A stretch of DNA of 64,000 nucleotides from an uncultured beta proteobacterium (GCA_903886275.1 CAISLN010000008.1:1-64000), one strand, 5' to 3'; positions 25,943 through 34,607 are shown, numbered from the stretch's first letter. Translations and numbers: made by a program. The notes: generated by a model not told the origin, from the letters alone.

Positions 25943-26253
25943 ACGCCACCTGCCAACAGCTGTTTGACATCCTGAGCGATGGCGTCACCGACGCGATCTG
26001 CATCAGCGCGGTGGGACTGGCTTGCAGTGTGGACCTAGAGCCCGGCCAGGAGCTGACCTGGCTGGCGTCGGCCCGCATCGAGGGGGCCTTGGTGCACATT
26101 TTCTTTTGCGAGGCCGAGGGCGAGGATGAGCAGTTCTTGCTCACCCAGCATGGCGTGGGCGGTTTGCTGATCGGGTTTTCCGGCCCCTACCTTTCTTATG
26201 CGCAGGCCCAGCGCATGGCAGGCAACCCAAGCGCAGGCTGGACCGAGGGCTGA
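25939..26253 (+). CDS. Hypothetical protein, 104 aa
   Basis: Begins MNATCQQLFDILSDGVTDAI. No signal peptide or known motif. Two hydrophobic stretches (AICISAVGLACSV and HGVGGLLIGFSGPYLSYAQA) could be buried strands or helices. It diverges from the CheY-TPR gene and converges with the sugar-transporter ATPase gene. An upstream TTG or ATG in the same frame would add basic, non-conserved-looking residues, so the 25939 ATG is preferred, possibly translated through the short leader frame. Function unknown. Confidence 0.5.
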   Translation: MNATCQQLFDILSDGVTDAICISAVGLACSVDLEPGQELTWLASARIEGALVHIFFCEAEGEDEQFLLTQHGVGGLLIGFSGPYLSYAQAQRMAGNPSAGWTEG

Positions 26254-26286
26254 AGCGGCTGGCCCGCTGCGGCCCGCTGCGCGCAA

Positions 26287-27357
26287 CTAGCCGATGCGCA
26301 CGCCGCTGGCCTTGTCAAACCAGTTGTTGTGGCGCTCGCTCACCGTCATGCCCACTGGCTCGCCGATGGCCAGGCGGGTGTTGGCCGGCGCGCGCAGGGT
26401 GATCAGGCCGGCGGCCGTCTTCACCACCACATAGGTGTCTGCGCCTGTGGGCTCCACCAGCAGCACCTCGCCACGCCAGGCAGCATCTGCGGCGAGGTGG
26501 ATGTGCTCGGGGCGTTGGCCCAAAATGAGATTGCGCCCGCCAGGCGCTGGCAGGTCCAGCGTGCCACCGGCAAATACAAATTTTGTCTGCGCACCTTCTC
26601 CAACGGAGTGGCCCTCGATGAAGTTCATCATGGGCGAGCCAATGAAGCCCGCCACATAGGTGTTGACCGGTGTGCTGTAAATTTCGTCGGGTGTGCCGAT
26701 CTGCTGCAGCACGCCGTCCTTCATCACTGCGATGCGGCTGCCCAGGGTCATGGCCTCGATCTGGTCGTGCGTGACATAGACGCTGGTGATGCCGCTGACA
26801 TGGTGCAATCTCTTGATCTCGGCGCGCATTTCCACGCGCAGCTTGGCGTCCAGGTTGGAGAGTGGCTCGTCAAACAAAAACAGTTGCGGGTCGCGTGCCA
26901 GGGCCCGGCCCATAGCCACGCGCTGGCGCTGGCCGCCACTGAGCTGCGAGGGGCGGCGCTCCAGCAGGTTCTCGATTTGCAGCATGGAAGCCACCTCGTG
27001 GATGCGCTTGGTGCGCGCCTCCTTGGGCACCTTGCGCATCTCCAGCGCAAAGCCGATGTTGTCGGCCACGCTCATGGTCGGGTACAGCGCATAGCTCTGG
27101 AACACCATGGCAATGTCGCGCTGGGCCGGGGCCACTGCGAGCACATCGCGCCCGGCGATGCGCAGTGCGCCCTCGGTCGGGTCTTCCAGGCCGGCAATGA
27201 TGTTGAGCAGGGTGGACTTGCCGCAGCCGCTGGGGCCGACCAGGATCAGGAACTCACCCGGCGACACGGTGATGTCAATTTTTTTGAGCACCTCGACAGC
27301 GGCTGCGCCCTTGCCAAAGATCTTGCGTATGCCTGCGATTTCAAGTGAAGAAGCCAT
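26287..27357 (-). CDS. gtsD: Sugar ABC transporter ATP-binding protein (UgpC/MalK family)
   Basis: A 356-aa CUT1-type ATPase: Walker A GPSGCGKSTLLNIIAG, signature LSGGQRQRVAMGRALARDP, Walker B LFLFDEPLSNLDAKLR and H-loop YVTHDQIEAM. The C-terminal 120 residues form the TOBE/OB regulatory domain (FIEGHSVGEG... LGQRPEHIHL). It is the last gene of a four-gene unit (binding protein, two permeases, ATPase). The unit resembles the Pseudomonas glucose/mannose transporter GtsABCD. ATPases of this type are sometimes shared among several sugar transporters. Confidence 0.85.
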   Translation of the reverse strand: MASSLEIAGIRKIFGKGAAAVEVLKKIDITVSPGEFLILVGPSGCGKSTLLNIIAGLEDPTEGALRIAGRDVLAVAPAQRDIAMVFQSYALYPTMSVADNIGFALEMRKVPKEARTKRIHEVASMLQIENLLERRPSQLSGGQRQRVAMGRALARDPQLFLFDEPLSNLDAKLRVEMRAEIKRLHHVSGITSVYVTHDQIEAMTLGSRIAVMKDGVLQQIGTPDEIYSTPVNTYVAGFIGSPMMNFIEGHSVGEGAQTKFVFAGGTLDLPAPGGRNLILGQRPEHIHLAADAAWRGEVLLVEPTGADTYVVVKTAAGLITLRAPANTRLAIGEPVGMTVSERHNNWFDKASGVRIG

Positions 27358-27362
27358 TGTGT

Positions 27363-28217
27363 TTATCCTTTCACAGCACCGGCTGTGAGTCCTTTGACGA
27401 AATATTGACCGGCCAAAATGTAGACCAGCATGGTGGGCAGCCCGGCAATCACCGCAGCGGCCATGTCCACGTTGTAGTTCTTCACGCTGCTGGTGGTGTT
27501 GGCCATGTTGTTCAGTCCCACCGTGATGGGCTTGCTGTCGGCACCGCTAAAGGCCACGCCAAACAGGAAGTCGTTCCAGATGTTGGTGAACTGCCAGATC
27601 AGCGTGACCATCAAAATGGGCGTGGACATGGGGATGACGATGCGCCAAAAGATGCGCCAGAAGCCCGCACCGTCGAGCCTTGCGGCGTTGACCAGCTCAT
27701 GCGGAATGGCGGTGTAGTAATTGCGAAAGAACAGCGTGGTGCCTGCCATGCCGGCCAGACAGTGCACCATGATCAGCCCACCGATGGAGCTCGACAGGTT
27801 CAGATAGCCCAGCACCTGGCTCATGGGCAGGAGCACCACTTGGAAGGGCATGAACACGCCAAACAGCAGGAAACCAAACAGCAGGTCGCTGCCCCTGAAC
27901 TTCCACATGCTCAGCACATAGCCGTTGATGGCGCCCCAGCCGGTGGAGATCAGCACCGCCGGCACGGCCATGCGCACCGAGTTCCAGAAGTAGGGTTTGA
28001 GCCCCCGGCAGTCCACTCCGGTGCAGGCCTGGGACCAGGCCTGTTGCCAGGAGTCCCAGTTCATGCTGGTGGGCAGGCTCATCAGGTTGCCGGCGCGGAT
28101 CTGGTCGGCGTCCTTGAAGGAGGTCACCAGCATCACGTACATAGGGGCCAGAAACAGCAGGGCCGCGAGGACCAGCACGCTGTAGACCACGACACGGTAA
28201 AAAGTTTTGCTTTGCAT
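27363..28217 (-). CDS. gtsC: Sugar ABC transporter permease (GtsC-like)
   Basis: A 284-aa CUT1 permease with six predicted membrane segments, starting MQSKTFYRVVVYSVLVLAALLFLAPMYVMLVTSFKD. The coupling motif (EAA-like) reads ELVNAARLDGAGFWRIFWRIVIP. Near residue 70 there is an unusual short periplasmic insert, CTGVDCRGLKPYF, with two cysteines, also seen in Gts-type homologues. It is 2 bases from the preceding permease gene and 5 bases from the ATPase gene. Confidence 0.85.
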   Translation of the reverse strand: MQSKTFYRVVVYSVLVLAALLFLAPMYVMLVTSFKDADQIRAGNLMSLPTSMNWDSWQQAWSQACTGVDCRGLKPYFWNSVRMAVPAVLISTGWGAINGYVLSMWKFRGSDLLFGFLLFGVFMPFQVVLLPMSQVLGYLNLSSSIGGLIMVHCLAGMAGTTLFFRNYYTAIPHELVNAARLDGAGFWRIFWRIVIPMSTPILMVTLIWQFTNIWNDFLFGVAFSGADSKPITVGLNNMANTTSSVKNYNVDMAAAVIAGLPTMLVYILAGQYFVKGLTAGAVKG

Positions 28218-28219
28218 GA

Positions 28220-29098
28220 TCAGCGTTCGTGGGGTTTGGAGCGGAGTTCGCTGTAGAGGTAGGGCACCACAATGGCCGCCACCGTCACCAGCATCATGGT
28301 GGCACTGGCCGCGCCCAGGCCGAGCTGGCCGCGGTTAAAGCTCATGGTGAACATGAAGGTGGCTGGCACGTCGGTGGAGTAGCCCGGGCCACCGGCTGTG
28401 AGCGCCATCACCAAATCGAAGCTCTTGATCGACAGGTGCGACAGCACCAGGATGATGGAGAACACCACCGGTCGCATGATGGGCAGGATGATGCGCCAAT
28501 AGATGCGTGGCAGCGAGGCGCCATCGATCTGGGCTGCCTTGATGATGTTGTCGTCAATGCCGCGCAGGCCAGCCAGGAACAGCGCCATGGCAAAGCCGGC
28601 CGACTGCCAGACACCGGCAATCACGACGCAGTAAATCGCGGTGTCGCTTTGCACCAGCCAGTCAAAGCCGAAGCTGCTCCAGCCCAGGTCGTGCATGAGT
28701 TTTTCCAGGCCCAGACTGGGGTTGAGAATCCATTTCCAGGCGGTGCCGGTGACGATGAAGGACAGGGCCATGGGATACAAATACACCGTGCGCAGAAAGC
28801 CCTCCAGGCGGATCTTCTGGTCCAGAAAAATCGCCAGCACCATGCCCAGCCCCATGGAGCCGCCCACATACAGAGTGCTAAAGATGCCCAGGTTCTTCAG
28901 GGCCACGTACCAGCGGTCCATGTCCCAGAGCTTGATGTACTGATCGAGCCCCGCGAACTCGCTGTAATTGGGCAGCATGCGCGACTGGGTGACGGACAGG
29001 ATGCCGTTCCAGATCATGAAGCCGTAGATGAAGGCAAAGCCGAAAACGAATCCGGGCGCGATCACCAGTTTGGGTAAAAGCTTTTCCAACTTTTTCAT
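28220..29098 (-). CDS. gtsB: Sugar ABC transporter permease (GtsB-like)
   Basis: A 292-aa MalF/UgpA-type permease. After a short cytoplasmic start (MKKLEKLLPKLVIAPGFVFGF), six membrane segments and the coupling motif IIKAAQIDGASLPRIYWRIILP are visible. Product pairs with GtsC to form the channel. A hairpin in the 102-base gap before it may reduce read-through from the abundant binding-protein message. Confidence 0.85.
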   Translation of the reverse strand: MKKLEKLLPKLVIAPGFVFGFAFIYGFMIWNGILSVTQSRMLPNYSEFAGLDQYIKLWDMDRWYVALKNLGIFSTLYVGGSMGLGMVLAIFLDQKIRLEGFLRTVYLYPMALSFIVTGTAWKWILNPSLGLEKLMHDLGWSSFGFDWLVQSDTAIYCVVIAGVWQSAGFAMALFLAGLRGIDDNIIKAAQIDGASLPRIYWRIILPIMRPVVFSIILVLSHLSIKSFDLVMALTAGGPGYSTDVPATFMFTMSFNRGQLGLGAASATMMLVTVAAIVVPYLYSELRSKPHER

Positions 29099-29133
29099 GG
29101 CTTACCTTCAGCAAAACCTTGTTGTGATGAAAG

Positions 29134-29159
29134 GCCCCACCCCTTACTCGGAGTGGGGC
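29134..29159 (-). terminator. Intercistronic hairpin after the sugar-binding-protein gene
   Basis: GCCCCAC and GTGGGGC form a 7-bp stem around a 12-base loop in the gap between gtsA and gtsB. There is no T run. Such stem-loops commonly protect the upstream binding-protein message so that more binding protein than permease is made. Confidence 0.5.
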
Positions 29160-29200
29160 TTGCAGACAGGCGCCGCTGGTTGCGACGCTGTGTGCGGTAC

Positions 29201-30451
29201 TTACTGGGTCTTGGCTGCCTTGGCAATGTTTTTCACACCGTCGGCCACCGAGATCTTGTCGTCGTTCCAGAACTGGCTCACCGCATCCTGGATGGCGCCC
29301 GCTGCAGCCGGAGGAACGGCCATGCCGTGGGCGATAGAAGGTTCGAGCGATCCGGCCTTGGCAGAAGCCACAAAGGCCTTGGCCGATAGCTTGGCGCAGT
29401 CGTCAAACTTGCCCATGTCCATGTTCAGGCGCACGGGAATGGAGCCCTTGTTCAGGTTGAATATTTCCTGGAACGGCACACCCATGATGCTCGAAGCCAA
29501 GTCTGCCTGGGCCTTTTGGGCGGCTGCGTCTTTGAGCTTGAACATGGCAAAGGAGTCCACGTTGAAGGTGTAGGCGCTATCGGTTCCGGGGGCTGCGGCG
29601 CAGATGTAATCCTTGCCCGGTACCTTGCCCGCGGTGGTGAACTCGCCCTTGGCCCAGTCACCCATAAACTGGAAGGCGGCTTTTTCCTGGATCACCATGG
29701 CGGTGGCAAGATTCCAGTCGCGTCCCGGCGAGGCCGCATCCACGTAGCCATGCACCTTGCGGAAGGTCTCCAGCGACTTGGTCATGGTCGCGCTGGTCAG
29801 CGCCTTTTGGTCGAGCTTGACCAGTGCGTCGTGGTAGAACTTGGCGCCGCCAATGCCCAGCACCACCGACTCGAATGTGGTGAAGTCCTGCCAGTTCTGG
29901 CCGCCATGCGCCACAGCGACAAAGCCGGCCTTCTTTACCTTGTCCGCTGCGGCAAAAAACTCGGGCCAGGTCTTGGGCGCGTTGGCGACACCGGCTTTTT
30001 TGAGCACGGCAGGGTTGGCCCACATCCAGTTGACGCGGTGCACATTGACCGGTGCGGCAATGTAGTTGCCCTTGTACTTCATGATGTCGGCCACGACGGT
30101 GGGCAGCAGTGCGTCCCAGTTGTCGGCCTTGGCCACGGGGTCGAGGTTGGCCAGCACGCCTTCAGCCGCCCACTCCTGCAAGGCCGGGCCCTTGATCTGT
30201 GCGGCAGCCGGTGCGTTGCCCGAAACCACACGGCTCTTGAGCACGGTCATGGCGTTGTCACCACCACCACCTGCCACGGCGAAGTCCTTCCAGCTATGGC
30301 CCTTCTCCTGCATGATCTTCTTGAGTTCTGCGACCGATTTGGCCTCTCCACCAGAGGTCCACCAATGCAGCACTTCGACCTCACCGGCCACAGCAGCGGT
30401 ACCAGCAACCAGCAATGCCACGGCGGTGGCGAGTTTAGAAAGCTTCAGCAT
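29201..30451 (-). CDS. gtsA: Sugar ABC transporter substrate-binding protein (GtsA-like)
   Basis: About 416 aa. The ATG at 30451 sits 5 bases after GAGGAG; a GTG two codons earlier is less likely. The signal peptide MLKLSKLATAVALLVAGTAAVAG is followed by EVEVLHWWTSGGEAKSVAELK, the start typical of glucose/mannose-binding proteins of the CUT1 class. Later blocks (PVNVHRVNWMWANPAVLKKAG and AFQFMGDWAKGEF) support this. Operon head. Glucose is the most likely ligand by analogy with Pseudomonas GtsA, not proven here. Confidence 0.87.
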   Translation of the reverse strand: MLKLSKLATAVALLVAGTAAVAGEVEVLHWWTSGGEAKSVAELKKIMQEKGHSWKDFAVAGGGGDNAMTVLKSRVVSGNAPAAAQIKGPALQEWAAEGVLANLDPVAKADNWDALLPTVVADIMKYKGNYIAAPVNVHRVNWMWANPAVLKKAGVANAPKTWPEFFAAADKVKKAGFVAVAHGGQNWQDFTTFESVVLGIGGAKFYHDALVKLDQKALTSATMTKSLETFRKVHGYVDAASPGRDWNLATAMVIQEKAAFQFMGDWAKGEFTTAGKVPGKDYICAAAPGTDSAYTFNVDSFAMFKLKDAAAQKAQADLASSIMGVPFQEIFNLNKGSIPVRLNMDMGKFDDCAKLSAKAFVASAKAGSLEPSIAHGMAVPPAAAGAIQDAVSQFWNDDKISVADGVKNIAKAAKTQ

Positions 30452-30724
30452 ATTCACTCCTCAACAAGTTAGTCCCCAAGCCCGCGCACGGTCAGGAGCA
30501 TCGCTGCATCCCGCAGCACACCATGCACTGCGGATGCCATTCATTTGAATGCCGAGACAAAAGCGAGTTTCACTGTGCTGCCATTTGAGACCATGACGCC
30601 TGTCAAGGGATGTGCACTCACTGCAAGGTCATCGTTTGCGGCTTGTGGTGGGGCCGCGCATGCAACAGCAAGTCCATCCCTTACAGTCGGGAAGGGTCCT
30701 GGCCTTTTGCCTGGCACCTGCGCC

Positions 30725-31615
30725 ATGCACTCAGACAACCAAGCCCCCTTCCATCCACTGCTGTTGGCAGCCCTTGCCATGCTGGCCTTTGCCGGAAATT
30801 CGCTGTTGTGCCGCTTGGCGCTGCGCAGTGCCAGCATCGACGCTGCCAGCTTTACCAGCCTGCGCCTGCTATCGGGTGCGCTGGTGCTGGCACTGATCGT
30901 GCGCCTGCGCAGCGGGGTCTTTTCCAATCACGGTGACTGGCCCTCGGCCGGGGCCCTGTTTGTCTATGCGGCGGCGTTTTCTTGGGCCTATTTGCAGCTC
31001 AGCGCAGCCACCGGTGCGCTGCTGCTGTTTGGTGCCGTGCAGGTCAGCATGATTGCCTTTGGCTTGTACAAGGGCGAGCGTCTGCGCTCTCTGCAATGGT
31101 TGGGTTTTGCGCTCGCCTGTTCCGGGCTGGTGGTCATGCTGCTGCCGGGCCTGGCCGCACCGCCATTGGCTGCTTCTTTGTGGATGCTGTGTGCCGGCCT
31201 GGCCTGGGGCATGTACTCGCTGCGTGGCCGCGGGCGGGGCGATGCCACCGAAGTGACCGCCGGAAATTTTTGGCGTGCCAGTCTGCTGGCGCTGCTGCTC
31301 AGCCTGGTGACTATGGGTTCGGTCCATGCGCAGCGCAGCGGTGTGCTGCTTGCGTTGGCCTCGGGCGCGCTGGCCTCGGGCCTGGGTTATTCGATTTGGT
31401 ACATGGCGCTGCGCAGCCTGTTGCCCAGCAGCGCCGCAGCCATCCAGTTGACGGTGCCGGCGCTGGCAGGTGCCGGCGCGGTGCTGTTTTTGGACGAGCC
31501 GCTCACGCTGCGGCTGGCACTGTCTTCGCTGGTGATTCTGGGCGGCGTGGCGCTGGTGATTGCCGGCAAGCGGCGCGAAAAAACCGGGGAGCCGCCAAGG
31601 CTCCCCGGCGCCTGA
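30725..31615 (+). CDS. EamA/DMT-family transporter
   Basis: A 296-aa membrane protein with ten hydrophobic segments in two EamA repeats. The start at 30725 (MHSDNQAPFHPLLLAALAMLAFAGNSLLC) is preferred over a 60-residue upstream extension that is not membrane-like. Conserved EamA features are SFTSLRLLSGALVLALIV in the first half and PSSAAAIQLTVPALAGAGAVLFLDEPL in the second. These carriers export amino acids or other metabolites. Its 3' end contains the terminator of the convergent universal-stress gene. Confidence 0.85.
   Translation: MHSDNQAPFHPLLLAALAMLAFAGNSLLCRLALRSASIDAASFTSLRLLSGALVLALIVRLRSGVFSNHGDWPSAGALFVYAAAFSWAYLQLSAATGALLLFGAVQVSMIAFGLYKGERLRSLQWLGFALACSGLVVMLLPGLAAPPLAASLWMLCAGLAWGMYSLRGRGRGDATEVTAGNFWRASLLALLLSLVTMGSVHAQRSGVLLALASGALASGLGYSIWYMALRSLLPSSAAAIQLTVPALAGAGAVLFLDEPLTLRLALSSLVILGGVALVIAGKRREKTGEPPRLPGA
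31578..31608 (-). terminator. Strong intrinsic terminator for the universal stress gene
   Basis: On the minus strand a perfect 10-bp stem (CCGGGGAGCC, loop TTGGC, GGCTCCCCGG) is followed at once by six T residues. It begins 10 bases past the stress-gene stop and lies inside the last codons of the convergent EamA gene. Confidence 0.85.
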
Positions 31616-31618
31616 CGC

Positions 31619-32011
31619 TTAATTGGCCTTGACGGCCAGAATGGGGCAGGAGACGGACATCAAGATTTCTTGTGCCATGCTGCCCATGATCAGCTTGCCC
31701 ACAGCGGTGCGCTTGCGCAGGCCTATGACCAGCATCGACACGTTGTGGGTGTTGACCATTTCTTCGAGTTCTTCGACGGCATTTTTGCCGCGCACAAACT
31801 GCTTGAATTCGGCCTTGATGCCGCAAACCGAGATCAGCTGCTCCACCCGTTCCACGTCTTGTGCATCCGCGCGCGACAGGTCTTCACCCGCGCCACCCGG
31901 CGTAGCGTTCACCACGATCAGGTCTTCATTGCGTTCCTTGGCAAGCTCAATGCCTTTTTCGAGGGCACATTGACCTTCGGGACGGGGGATGTAGGCGACA
32001 AGAATAGTCAT
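31619..32011 (-). CDS. Universal stress protein (UspA family)
   Basis: A 130-aa single-domain Usp beginning MTILVAYIPRPEGQCALEKGIELAKER. The C-terminal nucleotide-binding pattern is present in the form SMLVIGLRKRTAVGKLIMGSMAQEILMSVSCPILAV, close to the G-x2-G-x9-G(S/T) motif of ATP-binding Usps. The ATG at 32011 is chosen over an upstream one that adds a basic non-conserved stretch. An FNR-like palindrome 65-78 bases upstream suggests induction at low oxygen, as for several Anr/FNR-controlled Usp genes. Confidence 0.85.
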   Translation of the reverse strand: MTILVAYIPRPEGQCALEKGIELAKERNEDLIVVNATPGGAGEDLSRADAQDVERVEQLISVCGIKAEFKQFVRGKNAVEELEEMVNTHNVSMLVIGLRKRTAVGKLIMGSMAQEILMSVSCPILAVKAN

Positions 32012-32075
32012 GGAATGGGCTCCTGTATTTTGATTAAAAGTGGGGCGAATCATAGCCTTTAGCGGCCCTGAACGC

Positions 32076-32089
32076 TTGACCTTCGTCAT
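32076..32089. promoter_or_regulatory. FNR/Dnr-like box upstream of the stress gene
   Basis: TTGACCTTCGTCAT matches TTGAC-N4-GTCAA at nine of the ten fixed positions. The centre is about 71 bases from the start codon, the same distance as the perfect FNR box of the oxidoreductase operon at 19506-19519. Confidence 0.5.
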
Positions 32090-32118
32090 GGCGATAGCGC
32101 CCCAGAATGCGGCCCTGT

Positions 32119-32976
32119 TCAGCGCCTTGCCAGATAGACGCCCCAGACCGTCAAGCCCATGCCCAAGAGGGCCAGGCCCGACAGGGTGTTGCCAAACAGG
32201 GCCCAGGCAAACAGGGCGGTGCAGGGCGGCACCAGATAAAACAGGCTTGCCACATTGACGGCATTGCTGTGGCGTATCAACCAGTTCAGCAGGCTCACCG
32301 CGCCAATCGAGAGCACCAGCACCAACCAGCCCAGGGCAAAGACCAGCTCGCCACTCCAGTCGATGCGGAAGTTCTCGGTCATTGCAGCGGCCACACCGGT
32401 GAGCAGTGTGGTGGGCAAAAACTGCGCCACCGAGCCGGTGCGCCAGTCAAACACCGGGCAGAATTTTTTTTGGTACAGCGTGCCGGCCGTGATGGCCAGC
32501 AGCGCCACCAGCGCCGGCACCAGGGCCTGCGCGCCAAACTCCAGACCCAGCTTGCCCGACAGCACCAGCGCCACACCCACCAGTCCCAGCACCAGTCCCA
32601 GCCACTGGCGCGCCGACACGCGGGCGCCCAACAAAGTGCCCGCAGCGATGGCCGTCAGCAGCGGCTGCACTCCCACCACCAGGCTTGCCACGCCGGCCGG
32701 CAGGCCCAGCGAGATGGCCGTGAAAACGCCGCCCAAGTAGAGGCCGTGCACCAGCAGACCGGCCACGCCGATGTGCCACCAATGGCGCGCGCTTTGCGGC
32801 CAGGGTGCGCGGGTGAACCAGGCAATCAGGGTCATGCAGCACAGCACGGCGCTGTAGCGGATCAGTAGGAAGGTGAGCGGCTGTATGTGCGGCAGTCCCA
32901 GGCGCGCGCCAATGAAGCCGGTGGACCAGAGCACCACGAACAAAAAGGGCAGAAAGCGGGCGTAGCGGGTGGTCAT
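32119..32976 (-). CDS. EamA/DMT-family transporter
   Basis: A 285-aa protein with ten membrane segments starting MTTRYARFLPFLFVVLWSTGFIGARLGLPH. The N-terminal signature FLFVVLWSTGFIGARLGLPHI is classic EamA. The second repeat ends AVNVASLFYLVPPCTALFAWALFG. Upstream Met codons at 33006 and beyond give less hydrophobic starts. It lies divergent from a LigB-type dioxygenase gene. Substrate unknown. It is unlike the other EamA protein in the window, so the two are not a recent duplication. Confidence 0.85.
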   Translation of the reverse strand: MTTRYARFLPFLFVVLWSTGFIGARLGLPHIQPLTFLLIRYSAVLCCMTLIAWFTRAPWPQSARHWWHIGVAGLLVHGLYLGGVFTAISLGLPAGVASLVVGVQPLLTAIAAGTLLGARVSARQWLGLVLGLVGVALVLSGKLGLEFGAQALVPALVALLAITAGTLYQKKFCPVFDWRTGSVAQFLPTTLLTGVAAAMTENFRIDWSGELVFALGWLVLVLSIGAVSLLNWLIRHSNAVNVASLFYLVPPCTALFAWALFGNTLSGLALLGMGLTVWGVYLARR

Positions 32977-33088
32977 GCGGATCCAAAGAAATCGGTGTTC
33001 GAGCATAGTCGGTGGCCGCTGCTTGGCCGCGCCCAAGGGCATTGCGTGGTCCACGCATAATTGCAGCCACCACCCCAAAGGCCAGCCC

Positions 33089-33889
33089 ATGTCCAGCAGC
33101 ACATTTCCCACCCTGTTTGTCTCCCACGGCGGCGGCCCCTGGCCCTTTGTGGACGGCATGCGCGAGATGTTTGCCAAGACGGCGCAGGAATTTCGCGCCC
33201 TGCCCGCACGCCTGCCGGCCAGGCCAAAGGCGGTGCTGGTCATCACCGGCCATTGGGAGGAGGCTCAGTTCACGGTGTCCACCGCGGCCCAGCCGCCCAT
33301 GGACTACGACTACAGCGGCTTTCCGCCCCACACCTACCAATTGCAATACCCCGCACCCGGTTCTCCGGAACTGGCCGCACGCGTGACCGCACTGCTAGGC
33401 CTTGGTGGCATTGCCTGCGGGCAGGACCCGGCGCGTGGCTTTGACCATGGCACCTTTGTGCCCCTGGGCCTGATGTTTCCGCAGGCCGATGTGCCCATCG
33501 TGCTGCTGTCCATGAAGTCGGGCTATGACGCCGCCGAACATGTCCGCGTGGGCCGGTTGCTGGCGCCTTTGCGCGAGGAGGGCGTGCTGATTTTGGGCAG
33601 CGGCCTGACCTATCACAATATGCGCGGCTTCGGTAACCCGGCCTCCACACCCGTGGCTGCCGCCTTTGAGCAGTATCTGAATGCGGCCGTGACCCAGCCC
33701 GATGCCGCTGTGCGCGAGCAGATGCTGGTGGACTGGCAGCAGGCGCCGTTTGCGCGCCAGGCCCACCCGCGCGAAGACCACCTGATTCCCTTGATGGTGG
33801 TGGCCGGCGCTGCCGGTGCCGACCCGGGCGAGCGCATCTTTGTGGACCATGCCATGGCGGTGGACATGGGCAACTACCAGTTTGGTTAG
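33089..33889 (+). CDS. LigB-family extradiol dioxygenase (4,5-DOPA dioxygenase type)
   Basis: A 266-aa class III extradiol dioxygenase. Metal ligands are suggested by LFVSHGGGPWPF (His about 13), ITGHWEEAQFT (His about 53) and RGFDHGTFVPLGLMFPQ, with a further His in LGSGLTYHNMRGF. Members (YgiD/DodA) open catechol-type rings such as DOPA, or act on other aromatic diols. No pathway genes surround it. The ATG at 33089 gives the standard family N-terminus MSSSTFPTLFVSHGGGP. Confidence 0.88.
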   Translation: MSSSTFPTLFVSHGGGPWPFVDGMREMFAKTAQEFRALPARLPARPKAVLVITGHWEEAQFTVSTAAQPPMDYDYSGFPPHTYQLQYPAPGSPELAARVTALLGLGGIACGQDPARGFDHGTFVPLGLMFPQADVPIVLLSMKSGYDAAEHVRVGRLLAPLREEGVLILGSGLTYHNMRGFGNPASTPVAAAFEQYLNAAVTQPDAAVREQMLVDWQQAPFARQAHPREDHLIPLMVVAGAAGADPGERIFVDHAMAVDMGNYQFG

Positions 33890-33921
33890 AGCCCTGCCCG
33901 CGCAGGAAAAATGTACCTGGG

Positions 33922-34062
33922 TCGGATTTTTCCGCGAAAGAAGTCGAGGCTGCAAAAATCATCGGTCATGCACTGGAGAGCGCGAGCACCAAGAAACGCG
34001 ATGACTTGGTTGCAACTGAAATCTTGAAGGAGATTTGTAATGTCAAAGAAAAAAGCGACTGA
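33922..34062 (+). pseudogene. Remnant of a toxin C-terminus upstream of the XRE antitoxin
   Basis: A frame without a start codon reads SDFSAKEVEAAKIIGHALES and then ASTKKRDDLVATEILKEICNVKEKSD before a stop that overlaps the antitoxin start by 23 bases. This composition and the overlapping position resemble the C-terminus of RelE/HigB-type toxins encoded just before HigA/NadS-type antitoxins. The 5' two thirds of the toxin are missing; the DODA-like gene ends immediately upstream. The stretch is more AT-rich than its neighbours, consistent with transfer followed by decay. Confidence 0.5.
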
Positions 34063-34375
34063 AGAAAACCGTATCCTTGCTGAGATGTTGGATATGGCGC
34101 AGGCCTTGCAAGGCCATGCTTTGATTTCCAAACAAGATATGGCCAAGATGCAACTCATCTGTCAGAGTCCACCTGATTACACGGCTGAAAACGTCACGGC
34201 TATTCGTGTCGGTAAAGCCAAAGTGAGTCAGTCTGTTTTTGCGTCAATTTTGAACGTCAGTGTTTCTGCGGTTCAAAAGTGGGAGTCACCGAGCTCTGGC
34301 AAACACCCCAGCGGCGCCGCTGCAAAGCTTTTACAACTGATTGAAAAGAAAGGTCTGGAGGCGATTGTGGCCTGA
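34040..34375 (+). CDS. XRE-family HTH antitoxin (HigA/NadS-like), probably orphan
   Basis: A 111-aa protein preceded by AAGGAG. The C-terminal half is an XRE helix-turn-helix: IRVGKAKVSQSVFASILNVS followed by VSAVQKWESPSSGKHPSGAAAKLLQLIEKKG. That pattern (KWE, P-x-G-x-A-x-x-L-L) is shared with antitoxins of HigBA/NadS modules. No intact toxin gene precedes it, only a remnant frame. It is AT-richer than the surrounding DNA. It may persist as a solitary regulator. Confidence 0.75.
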   Translation: MSKKKATEENRILAEMLDMAQALQGHALISKQDMAKMQLICQSPPDYTAENVTAIRVGKAKVSQSVFASILNVSVSAVQKWESPSSGKHPSGAAAKLLQLIEKKGLEAIVA

Positions 34376-34607
34376 ATGCGTGCCGTGTTTTACTGCGAAC
34401 AGATATGGAAATATCCATGCATATCTGAACGGCCGGTTTTGAGCGACCAGATCGGATAAACGTACTTCGGCAATGGGTCTTCTGAAGCCATTCACAGCCA
34501 AAAAACCAATGACTCCTGACGCTGCGTACTTGACTTCTGTGGCCGCGTGAAAGCCCTAACAGCCTATTGCCGTTACACCTCCTACCGCGCGTTGGAAACA
34601 GGCTGGA
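34376..34607. other. Gene-free spacer with an open minus-strand frame
   Basis: No gene with a start. On the minus strand about 60 sense codons run open from about 34555 to 34380 (including VIGFLAVNGFRRPIAEVRLS), too short and startless to call. AGATATG (34401-34407) and CATATCT (34420-34426) form a 7-bp inverted repeat just after the antitoxin gene. The region may be a degenerate repeat or gene remnant. Confidence 0.35.
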
